Position numbers and translations under genes: made by a program. The notes beneath the pieces were generated by a model that was not told the origin of the DNA, made no database searches, and worked only from the letters and a program-made list of their open reading frames with translations. A stretch of DNA of 64,000 nt from Natronospirales bacterium (GTDB lineage: Bacteria > Pseudomonadota > Gammaproteobacteria > Natronospirales > REEB76): the NCBI GenBank assembly GCA_021792635.1, contig JAJYUH010000009.1, positions 1 through 64,000 of the forward strand. The letters run 5' to 3'. Positions 57,047-64,000 of the stretch are shown in pieces; position 1 is the first letter of the stretch, and every line of letters starts with the position of its first letter.

Positions 57047-57460
57047 TCAGGCCTTCGGCGACAGGGTCTCCAAGCGAATGGCTCTCGCGAACAGGATCAG
57101 CAGCACCGCCACCCAAAGTATCGCGGCCAGCAGCCAATCCAGCCGCTGCCTGGCATTCACCAACCACACGGCCGCCATGACAAAGACCAACTCGCCCAGG
57201 GTGACATAGCGCCAACCACGGCGTTCACGGTGCCAGCGTAAGGCTTCGGGTGATCTGTCGCTTTCATCGTCCGGGACCTCCATCCACAACAGATCCTTAC
57301 GATTGTAAAAAACGAACAAGAGCACGACGGCAATGACTACGGCCAGCGCGTAAGCCCACAAGGGATGAGTGGGTGCAAGTAACAGTCCTGCTACCATCCA
57401 TACCAGCCCCATGACGATCAAAAACAAACTAACCCGCAATGGAATGTTGGATTTCTTCAT
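57047..57460 (-). CDS. Small membrane protein, four spans
   Basis: A 137-residue integral membrane protein with two pairs of spans, about 10-30 and 36-56, then 90-107 and 110-128. They are separated by a charged cytoplasmic loop (NRKDLLWMEVPDDESDRSPE). No family recognised. ATG 57460 (MKKSNIPL) was preferred to a GTG six codons upstream. It lies 23 bases after the glycosidase-like gene at 57484, in the same direction. Confidence 0.65.
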   Translation of the reverse strand: MKKSNIPLRVSLFLIVMGLVWMVAGLLLAPTHPLWAYALAVVIAVVLLFVFYNRKDLLWMEVPDDESDRSPEALRWHRERRGWRYVTLGELVFVMAAVWLVNARQRLDWLLAAILWVAVLLILFARAIRLETLSPKA

Positions 57461-57483
57461 GACGCCACTTCGGGTCACGAGAG

Positions 57484-59403
57484 TTACGGACCCGCGCCGG
57501 TCAGGTGCTGGAATGCGAGGAACGCGGGTTCCAGCGTGCCCGTGTCATCCACCAGGCCGAAGCCGTTGCCGCTGGAGAAACACGGGTCCCCTTGCGTTTG
57601 CACGGGAGTCGAATCCTGCAGCTCGAAGTAGGTGAAGGAATCCACCACGGGGCTGGTGAGGGCGGCCATGCGGTTGTAGTCTTCGGCCAGGAAATACCCC
57701 TTGGTGGTCTCATCCACACCGTCCGGGCAGGCGGGGTTGGATTGAAATGCGCCCTCCGTCACCCAGAAATGCTTGGCTCCCTGCCCGGCCTGGCTGGCAA
57801 GCGTGCCATCATCGGGCAGCACCTGGAACGACTCCCATGAGCGCGATGGATACGGGGAATTCGGATCCGCCCAGGCATAGAGATGGATCGCAAAGGCGTC
57901 CTCATAATTGCCGGCCTGTGCAATCTGCTGGAAGTAGGATTCGTCATACGCATTGCTGGCCACCCCGGCATTCAGAAACAGTAAATTCTGATAGCCGTCG
58001 GTGTTGGCCTCGGTCTTGCCCGCCGCGTAGGCTTGCTGCAGATAGGGAATATATTTCGAGGCGTCGCTTGAGGGGTTGGGCGTGGCGTTCGGTGCGCATT
58101 GGGGATTGTTGGTGTCCACGTTCCAGAAGCTCGGCGTGTCGGGTTCATTCCCAAGTTCGATGGCAGCCACTTCGGATCCCGGATACGCCGGATTGTGGGT
58201 TTGCACCAGGATATGGTGGACCACCGCCTGGACGAAGGCGGCATAAATCTGCGGAGTGCAGGCAATGTAACCGGACCCCGGCGGCGGGCTGCCGCTGCCG
58301 AGACCATTCGCCCAGGCAGGGGCGTTGTACTGGACGATCAGGACATCCGCCGGCACGTGGATGGCGTTCATGGCAGACAGCCATTGATCGAGCGTGCTCC
58401 AGTTGAAGTTGCCCTGGGTCGGCTCATCGGTGGTCATATCGGTGCCGATACGCACCACTTGGGCGCCGAGTTGCTGCACCCAGCCATAGACTTGGGTGTT
58501 GTTATTGAAATGCACCTGTGGAATGACGCCGTAGAAATAGCCCAGCGTCGAGACTGGTTTCACCGGCGCGGGCAACGGCGGAGTCGCTGGTAGCGTGACG
58601 TTGAATACCGCCGGTCCGCTGAAGGCGCTGCCATCGGCTGCCTTGGCCGAAGAGGCAACGCTGATCTGGTAGGTGGCGCCGGCAACCGCGAAGAATTTCA
58701 CACCCAGGGCATCGGGACCGAGGTTCGGCGAGTTCACGGAATAGATAAAGCGCACCGCCAGGGGCGTTGGCACGTTGCCGCTGATGGGCGTGACGGTGAC
58801 GGCGCTGACTGTGGTCCCCTGGGGATTGCCCTGGGAGTTGATCGTCACATCCGGTGCCTTGCTGAAATAGAGCACGAAGGGATCGGAGATGTACTGCGGC
58901 CCGCTGCCGGCCGCCGGGTAGGTGCTGCTCACGTAGTAACTGGTGGAGGGTGTATTCGCCGTAACAGAGAGCGTCAGGGTGGTGGACGCCTGTACTCCGC
59001 CACCGCTGCCGCTGAGCGTAACCGTGGCATTACCGGTGGTGGCGTTACTGATGGCCGTTAAGGTCAGCGTCGCGGTGACGGGCGAGGAGCCGGTGACGTT
59101 CACGGAAGTCGGAGCAAATGTGACACCCGTTGGCAACCCGGTGGCGGTGAGGGACACCGTTCCGGTCATTCCTCCCGAGGGGGTCACCGTGAGCGTGGTG
59201 GACGCCGCACTGCCCTGTGCCACGCTCAGTGTGGTTGGGGACACCGCCAGGCTGAAGCTGGGCGTGCCGCTGCCAGAACCGGAGGAGGAACCGCCGCCTC
59301 CGCAAGCGGACAGACCCGCTACCACGGCAGCGAGCAACAGATAGATCACCCGCCGTGACATGGAAGTTAAGCCTGCATCCAGAATCGAAATTCCGACCGA
59401 CAT
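57484..59403 (-). CDS. Lipoprotein glycosidase-like protein with Ig-like N-terminal domains
   Basis: A 639-residue putative lipoprotein with the lipobox VVAGLSACGGGG. A BACON/Ig-like domain follows (SPTTLSVAQGSAASTTLTVT), then a second beta domain (SDPFVLYFSKAPDVTI, typical of Big_5-like folds), and a TIM barrel of clan GH-A with Glu420 in AIELGNEPD and Glu550 in FWVTEGAF. It is more distant from the two other glycosidase-like proteins than they are from each other. ATG 59403 follows GGAAGGAGGG; MSRRVIY at 59361 gives a more normal signal peptide, so the start is open. Substrate unknown. Confidence 0.8.
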   Translation of the reverse strand: MSVGISILDAGLTSMSRRVIYLLLAAVVAGLSACGGGGSSSGSGSGTPSFSLAVSPTTLSVAQGSAASTTLTVTPSGGMTGTVSLTATGLPTGVTFAPTSVNVTGSSPVTATLTLTAISNATTGNATVTLSGSGGGVQASTTLTLSVTANTPSTSYYVSSTYPAAGSGPQYISDPFVLYFSKAPDVTINSQGNPQGTTVSAVTVTPISGNVPTPLAVRFIYSVNSPNLGPDALGVKFFAVAGATYQISVASSAKAADGSAFSGPAVFNVTLPATPPLPAPVKPVSTLGYFYGVIPQVHFNNNTQVYGWVQQLGAQVVRIGTDMTTDEPTQGNFNWSTLDQWLSAMNAIHVPADVLIVQYNAPAWANGLGSGSPPPGSGYIACTPQIYAAFVQAVVHHILVQTHNPAYPGSEVAAIELGNEPDTPSFWNVDTNNPQCAPNATPNPSSDASKYIPYLQQAYAAGKTEANTDGYQNLLFLNAGVASNAYDESYFQQIAQAGNYEDAFAIHLYAWADPNSPYPSRSWESFQVLPDDGTLASQAGQGAKHFWVTEGAFQSNPACPDGVDETTKGYFLAEDYNRMAALTSPVVDSFTYFELQDSTPVQTQGDPCFSSGNGFGLVDDTGTLEPAFLAFQHLTGAGP

Positions 59404-59552
59404 GATCCCTCCTTCCACAAATCACTCGTAACCTGAAGCAACGGACTGTGTACGTTGCGTATAACGCTATCCACCTGTCTGATGTTGACGGTCATTCACC
59501 GCAAACTCCAAATGGGAGTACTCTTTTGGTCCACATATTCCTACAATACCCT

Positions 59553-60302
59553 TTACGCCCCCACGAAGCTCCACACGGCCACCACGCCGTTCGCCAGATT
59601 GTGAGCGACGGTGCAGGGCCAAAGGCTCGCGGTGCGCTCGCGCAGCCACCCGAGTATCAACCCCTGCATGAGGGCATAGAGCGCTATCGGGATTGACCAT
59701 TCCACACGGAAATGTCTGCCGACCATGCTCATGTGTACCATGGCAAAAGCTATCGCAGTCAAGGGAAGGCCCCAGCCCATTTGTGCACCGAGTACGTTCC
59801 AGGGTTTGTGGAACACCGCATTCAGTCGCGTCTGGAAATAGCCTCTGAATAGCAACTCTTCGTCAACGCCGGGCATGATGAGCTGAAAGGCCAGCGTTTC
59901 CCGGGTCGCCGGCATCATGGCGCGCCCGTGTGCCAGCGCGATGATGGCAAACGGCAAGGCAATCATGGCACCGATCCCGGCAAGCAGCGCCCATTGGGAG
60001 CCAGTGGCAATCCTCCATCTGAGACCAAAATCCGCGGGTTTGAGTGCGCGGGTGAAGAGAATGGCGAGCAAAGCCACTATTGCCGTCAGGATTTTCCCCT
60101 GCCAATTCCACTGCAGAATCCTGAAAAAACCTACGGCTGGAGCAAGCAGGCAGGCATAGGCCAGCAGATATACCACGGCCAGTACCCAGAGCGTGGCGAG
60201 ATTGCGCACGGAAGCCAGCCTGCCAACGATGATAATCAGCACCATCATGACGGTGAGTCCCGGCAATGCATTCAGGGCAACGAGTTCAAGATACTGCAGC
60301 AT
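59553..60302 (-). CDS. CPBP family intramembrane metalloprotease
   Basis: A 249-residue polytopic protein of the CAAX-protease/bacteriocin-processing (Abi) family. The motif DEELLFRG gives Glu148, Glu149 and Arg153, and His190 lies in FAMVHMSM. Around seven spans are predicted by eye. Members cleave within membranes and can process prenylated proteins, bacteriocins or anti-sigma factors. It lies 116 bases downstream of the metal-sensor gene on the same strand and may be part of the sigma-factor operon. Confidence 0.9.
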   Translation of the reverse strand: MLQYLELVALNALPGLTVMMVLIIIVGRLASVRNLATLWVLAVVYLLAYACLLAPAVGFFRILQWNWQGKILTAIVALLAILFTRALKPADFGLRWRIATGSQWALLAGIGAMIALPFAIIALAHGRAMMPATRETLAFQLIMPGVDEELLFRGYFQTRLNAVFHKPWNVLGAQMGWGLPLTAIAFAMVHMSMVGRHFRVEWSIPIALYALMQGLILGWLRERTASLWPCTVAHNLANGVVAVWSFVGA

Positions 60303-60418
60303 TATTCAAAACTCTTTCCGGGATAGGTTTGCCCGAACGGGCTTTCATCGTTGTATCTAAGTTGTACCGGTCAGCATGAGTAATCGTCATCGGCATTGTC
60401 CCATCCTGCTGTCGGAAA

Positions 60419-60877
60419 TTACCGGTTGTTTTCCGTGGAGTTGGGCGAGGCAAAGGCCAGGCGGCCGGCCGGTGACATCTGTTCCAGGGACTGTTCAAAC
60501 GTCGCGGCCACCAGCGACTGCAGTTGGCCCTGCAACTCGTTATAGAGGGCGATTTGCTCAGAGAGTTTCTGTTTATCCAGGGGCTCGATCTTGAGAACTT
60601 TATGGATACTGTCCATAGCCCTCCCGATCTTCCGCTGCAGCGCGACAAAGTCCTGGCGCCGCACCGCGAAGTTCCGCTGGAGTATGGCGGCGTCCGCCGC
60701 CGGCAGCCGCTGGCTGATGTGATAGACCAGCGAGTACGGGTAGGGCCGGGGAGGCTGCGAATGTATCCGGTACAGATAGTGACCCAGAAACAGCCCGATG
60801 AAAAACACGTTCAGGCTGAAACACACCGCCGCGATCACCGCAAGCCTCGAGGGCGAGAACAGCGTTTTACTGTCCAT
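60419..60877 (-). CDS. CnrX/Metal_resist-like periplasmic sensor protein
   Basis: A 152-residue protein with an N-terminal membrane anchor (LAVIAAVCFSLNVFFIGLFL) and a helical hairpin domain (RLPAADAAILQRNFAVRRQD, KIGRAMDSIHKVLKIEPLD). It looks like the metal-resistance/CpxP-Spy group to which CnrX belongs. In the CnrYXH system the X protein senses Ni or Co and holds the anti-sigma Y. It overlaps the anti-sigma gene by 11 bases. The metal-binding His/Met residues of CnrX are not obvious here, so the signal could be another stress. Confidence 0.75.
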   Translation of the reverse strand: MDSKTLFSPSRLAVIAAVCFSLNVFFIGLFLGHYLYRIHSQPPRPYPYSLVYHISQRLPAADAAILQRNFAVRRQDFVALQRKIGRAMDSIHKVLKIEPLDKQKLSEQIALYNELQGQLQSLVAATFEQSLEQMSPAGRLAFASPNSTENNR

Positions 60878-61268
60878 TCTGACCTCCCGTCATGAAGGAC
60901 GTCGCTCCGAGGCTGGCGACGGTCTCGCTTTGCCGGCCCATTTGCTGCGCCCCGATGACATAGCCGATCACGATGCCGGCAATCAGCCCCGTGGCGGCGA
61001 GCACCAGGGCCGATTTCCAGAGGACGTCCATATCGACAGGCGCGCGCGTTTCCCTCGCCGCCGCCAGTATGGCGTGCTCCAACCGTCGCAGTCTTGCTTC
61101 GGTGGGTTCGGTTACGCGATGAGCTCCCAGCCAAGCGTCGAGCTGCTCCAGCTCAGCGGGACGGACCTCCGCGCCGCGGCGACGGCGGAGTACGGCTCCC
61201 CACCGGGAGCACCCTGCACCAGGCCGGGGCTTGGAGTTACCGGACGGCGGCGGGTCGCGCTTGATCAT
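60867..61268 (-). CDS. Probable anti-sigma factor (single-span membrane protein)
   Basis: A 133-residue protein with a basic N-terminal region, a helical segment (RPAELEQLDAWLGAHRVTEP, LRRLEHAILAAARE) and one span at about 83-107 (LVLAATGLIAGIVIGYVIGA). Position between an ECF sigma gene (ATGA overlap) and a CnrX-like sensor makes it a CnrY/NccY-type anti-sigma candidate. The sequence itself is not diagnostic. Confidence 0.65.
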   Translation of the reverse strand: MIKRDPPPSGNSKPRPGAGCSRWGAVLRRRRGAEVRPAELEQLDAWLGAHRVTEPTEARLRRLEHAILAAARETRAPVDMDVLWKSALVLAATGLIAGIVIGYVIGAQQMGRQSETVASLGATSFMTGGQNGQ

Positions 61269-61849
61269 AGATGCTCCCGCCTATAACCAAGGCATTGGAG
61301 TTTTTGCAGCAATGCGCGCCGTGCCCGCACCAGCAGCGCCTCAAAGGCGTTAACCTTGAGCGACAAGGCTTGCGCGGCCTGCTCGGCCGGCAGCCCGTTG
61401 AAATAAAAGAGCGCGAGCGCTGCGTGCTGCCGCGGGGGGAGGAGCGACAGTGCTTGGTCGAGCGCCCGCGCCCGGTCCCTCGCGCAGAGGGATTCGAACG
61501 CCGTGATGGAATCGGCCTCCAATTCGATGCCTTCCGCGGAAGCCGCCGGACGCGCGGCGCGCATCTTGTCAATGGCGAGATGCATCACGATGCGATGCAG
61601 CCAGGTGCGGACACCGGCCTTGCGGCGATCCCAGCGACCGGCATGCTTCCACACGCGCAGAAACGCCTCCTGCGCAATCTCGTCCGCATCGGCGCGATTT
61701 CTGACGATGGATTGAGCCAAGCTGACCACCTCCCGCAGATAACGGGCCACCAATGCGGCATACGCCGGCCGATCACCCGCCGCCACGGCCGCCATCAGCA
61801 CCGCCTCGTCAGCATCCGACGGCAGACCCTCTCCCGCCCTCACGGACAC
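61265..61849 (-). CDS. ECF RNA polymerase sigma factor
   Basis: A 194-residue group 4 sigma factor. Region 2 is clear (SLAQSIVRNRADADEIAQEA, FLRVWKHAGRWD, RTWLHRIVMHLAIDKMR) and region 4 has LSLLPPRQHAALALFYFNGL and PAEQAAQALSLKVNAFEAL. It is coupled to the anti-sigma by an ATGA overlap. The GTG start follows a G-rich ribosome site (GGGGG). A perfect hairpin lies 12 bases upstream. The cluster resembles CnrH-type regulation of metal efflux, but no efflux genes are attached. Confidence 0.93.
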   Translation of the reverse strand: MSVRAGEGLPSDADEAVLMAAVAAGDRPAYAALVARYLREVVSLAQSIVRNRADADEIAQEAFLRVWKHAGRWDRRKAGVRTWLHRIVMHLAIDKMRAARPAASAEGIELEADSITAFESLCARDRARALDQALSLLPPRQHAALALFYFNGLPAEQAAQALSLKVNAFEALLVRARRALLQKLQCLGYRREHL

Positions 61850-62372
61850 CCCCCGGTATCTGCCGTCTGATCCAGACGGCGGTCATGCTGCCATATACGT
61901 TTCAAGTCGGTCTGGCCTGACGGGGAATCGTGGAAATCATTGGCCCCCGTATCACCTGCCCATCGGAGACACACTGTGCCTATTCTGCTTTGGAACCTGG
62001 CTTCAGGCGGTTCGCGGGTATTTGGCCGAGTGGCGCCGGGGCCAGCACCAACGTCAGGGCGCGCAGTGCCTTGCGCCGGTCCGACCCCGGGCTGGTTGAG
62101 GAGTCTGGTAAGCCGTCTCAGCAGGCGATGGCTTTTCCCCAAGGTGAGGGCCGAACTGCGTAACGATTCTGCTGACGCGCGTATCGGCCTGACGATACGC
62201 ACGCGGACCGGAACACGTCACGTGGCAGGGATTCTTAGAAATCTCTTGTCTGAGCACCCCCGGAATGGGAACCGGTGATGTTGGTGCCAGCGTCCCGGCA
62301 GCTCCGCCTGCTGTATTGATTGGTCAACTCAGGCGCCATTTGCCGCGACGTGCGTTGACGAATCTGTGATGC
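61850..62372. other. Non-coding region upstream of the sigma gene
   Basis: GCCGTCTG (61862-61869) and CAGACGGC (61873-61880) make a perfect inverted repeat with a three-base loop, directly before the sigma gene ribosome site. A minus-strand frame at 61840-62202 has no recognisable family and overlaps the sigma start; it was not accepted. Nothing else is seen. Confidence 0.45.
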
Positions 62373-64000
62373 TCAGAGTGCGGCTGCCCGCGAGGCAAAC
62401 AACTGCTGGGCCTGTGCTCGCGCAGTCACGGGGTCGAGGGTACCCTCTGCCAACGCCTCCAGCAGCCGCTCGCCCTCGCGGGCGCGCAGCGCGGCGAGCG
62501 CCGCACCCACCTCGTGGGCCACGTGCTGCAGCAGTTCGCGCTCTTCGGCGGTGTACTGCTCCGCGGGGCGCGGACCGCACACCAGCGCGCCGATCAGCTT
62601 GCCGCGCACCGCCATGGAAAACACATAACCATCCGGTCCCAGCGCGCTTTCTACCGTGTGCAGGTCGGCTTCATGGTCGCCGGCCCGCAAACCCACGAAC
62701 ACCAAGTCATCCGCCTCGACGCGTTCGGGGAACTCCCCGGTTCCACTCTGACGTACTCGTGTATAGCCGTCGCTATCGCATTCATACACCGCCACGCTTT
62801 GGACGCCACTGTGCCGAAACACCTGTTCTGCGGCGAGATCCAGCAGCCGGCTGGGCTGCTGGATGAAGCCGCAGGTACGCGCGAAGTTGTTGAGTGCGGT
62901 TTCCGCACGGTACTGGCGACGGAACAGGAAGCGGTTGATATAACCGTCAATTTGCTTGCGCAAGGTGCTGAGCACGATGCCGAGTGCCAGTGGCACAATC
63001 AGCTCCAGCAGCAGGCCGGCGCCACGACCGAGGGCCGCGCGCTCGACCAGGGTACTGATGGTGGCAAAAATGCCAACCACGATGGCGGTGATGGCGCCGT
63101 ACACCAGCGTGCGGTTGATGACGATGCGCACGTCCACCAGCCGCTGGCGCAGCACCGCATAGGTGTAACCGGCAAACATAATGGTGATCAGCAACAGCGT
63201 TGCTTCGCTGGCGACTTGCACGGTGTAGCGGCCGCTCACCCAGTGCGCGCTGGTAGCCATACTGATGGCCACCACCGGCAGGATCAGGGCCGTGCTCCAC
63301 AGAATCCAACGGATGCGCAACCGCTGTTCCGGACCCGTGCGGTAATAACCCAGCAGCAGTATTAAGGGGGGTAAAATAACCAAGAAAACAAGAATGTCGG
63401 TCAACACGTCCGGTCGGGTATCGCCGAAACCCACAAAACCCACCATGCCCGCGATGAGGCCAAGGAGATTCAGGCCGGATGCAACCATCGCGAACGCGAC
63501 CAGCCACCGCGCCACATGGCGTTCCAGGTCCCTGGCCACCAGGGCGAACGCGGTGATGAGCAGTCCGATCATTGCTCCGGGACCTGTAAGAATCTCCGTC
63601 AGCAAATCGATCGCCGCCCTGCCGAGCGGCGGCGCCGGTACAAGTGTCAGCTGGTTGCCGATCAGGACACTAAAAGCAAAGAAACCCAGTCCCCAAGCAG
63701 CCCAATTCGTCCCTCGCCAGAGGGTCAACAGCCCGAGAGTTAGCGTCAGCAATCCGGTCGCGAATTCAAGTAAGCGAAACGACAGCGAGGCACGGGGCAG
63801 GGGAACCGCGACCGTATGGACGCGCACGGTGACCGGGTGACCCTCACGCAGCACGGTCAGCGCATAGGTCCGGCTGGGCAGGACATCGCGCACCCTGAGC
63901 AGAACGCGACCGGTGAAATCCAGCCGGTGCAGATCCAGAATGTCACCCGTCTGCCAACCGGTGGGAAGCGGCATATCCCGGCGCGCCGCCACCACAAAAG
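62373..64000 (-). CDS. Membrane sensor protein with PDZ-like and GAF domains (5' end missing)
   Basis: At least 540 residues; the frame is still open at the window edge, so the N-terminus is missing. The visible front reads as a degenerate PDZ (GWQTGDILDLHRLDF, TYALTVLREGHPVTVRV). About ten membrane spans follow at residues 70-330 (LLEFATGLLTLTLGLLTLW, IPVLILLLGYY-like, LLLELIVPLALGIVL), then a GAF-like domain at about 375-500 (VQSVAVYECDSDGYTRV, VFSMAVRGKLIGALVCG). No histidine-kinase, GGDEF or phosphatase domain follows; it ends 40 residues later. It probably senses a small ligand and signals by contact. Confidence 0.7.
   Translation of the reverse strand, partial: FVVAARRDMPLPTGWQTGDILDLHRLDFTGRVLLRVRDVLPSRTYALTVLREGHPVTVRVHTVAVPLPRASLSFRLLEFATGLLTLTLGLLTLWRGTNWAAWGLGFFAFSVLIGNQLTLVPAPPLGRAAIDLLTEILTGPGAMIGLLITAFALVARDLERHVARWLVAFAMVASGLNLLGLIAGMVGFVGFGDTRPDVLTDILVFLVILPPLILLLGYYRTGPEQRLRIRWILWSTALILPVVAISMATSAHWVSGRYTVQVASEATLLLITIMFAGYTYAVLRQRLVDVRIVINRTLVYGAITAIVVGIFATISTLVERAALGRGAGLLLELIVPLALGIVLSTLRKQIDGYINRFLFRRQYRAETALNNFARTCGFIQQPSRLLDLAAEQVFRHSGVQSVAVYECDSDGYTRVRQSGTGEFPERVEADDLVFVGLRAGDHEADLHTVESALGPDGYVFSMAVRGKLIGALVCGPRPAEQYTAEERELLQHVAHEVGAALAALRAREGERLLEALAEGTLDPVTARAQAQQLFASRAAAL

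Noticed and set aside
61840-62202. 120-codon minus-strand frame upstream of the sigma gene
   Set aside because: No ribosome site, no family, and it overlaps the sigma gene start.

Overview
The window looks like GC-rich gammaproteobacterial chromosome. Evidence is the housekeeping order RNase G - YhdP - nitrilase-family amidase - TldD, then DarP - PmbA, an OmpR/EnvZ pair, PurE/PurK, and a secreted protein ending in a GlyGly-CTERM-like tail. No rRNA, tRNA, CRISPR array, insertion sequence or prophage structural gene was seen. An unusually large share of the coding capacity makes exported proteins: two sedolisin (S53) peptidases, which in characterised members work at acid pH, several beta-propeller proteins and three glycosidase-like proteins. 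The species cannot be named from this.

Layout. 1-8945: RNA processing and envelope maintenance (rng, yhdP, a small exported protein, a Nit-type amidase, tldD), with a Phd/VapC toxin-antitoxin pair inserted before tldD. 9.2-15.8 kb: an S53 peptidase, then a TetR regulator divergent from a 1138-residue exported mosaic protein, with matching operators in both promoters. 16.0-21.3 kb: a divergent pair of small HTH-like genes, purK, purE, darP, pmbA and an isoaspartyl peptidase. 21.5-28.9 kb: a large sortilin-like propeller protein, a cupin, a CadC-like regulator and a Sel1-repeat protein. 29.1-33.8 kb: a second S53 peptidase and a GlyGly-CTERM SBBP-repeat propeller. They lie downstream of a putative promoter whose -35/-10 spacer contains 13 consecutive G residues.

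34.2-51.3 kb holds two efflux modules of mirror-image design. ompR-envZ is divergent from tolC-macA-macB. A second OmpR-type regulator and kinase are divergent from an outer membrane factor - adaptor - RND pump operon. Both control regions carry the 9-mer GTTGTTACA. Between the modules lie a dienelactone hydrolase and two small envelope genes. 51.6-59.4 kb is a minus-strand block of three clan GH-A-like exported glycosidases, a Met-rich Asp-box propeller and small envelope proteins. 59.5-61.8 kb is an ECF sigma / anti-sigma / CnrX-like metal-sensor operon followed by a CPBP membrane protease. The right edge cuts a membrane PDZ-GAF sensor gene.

The most unusual signal is the 13-G tract between a perfect TTGACA and a TGTAAT-like -10 element upstream of the second S53 peptidase. 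That is the geometry of a slipped-strand, phase-variable promoter. The second most informative is the symmetric TetR operator pair, each copy sitting inside a promoter spacer. Many genes are joined by four-base GTGA or ATGA stop-start overlaps, which helped to fix starts.
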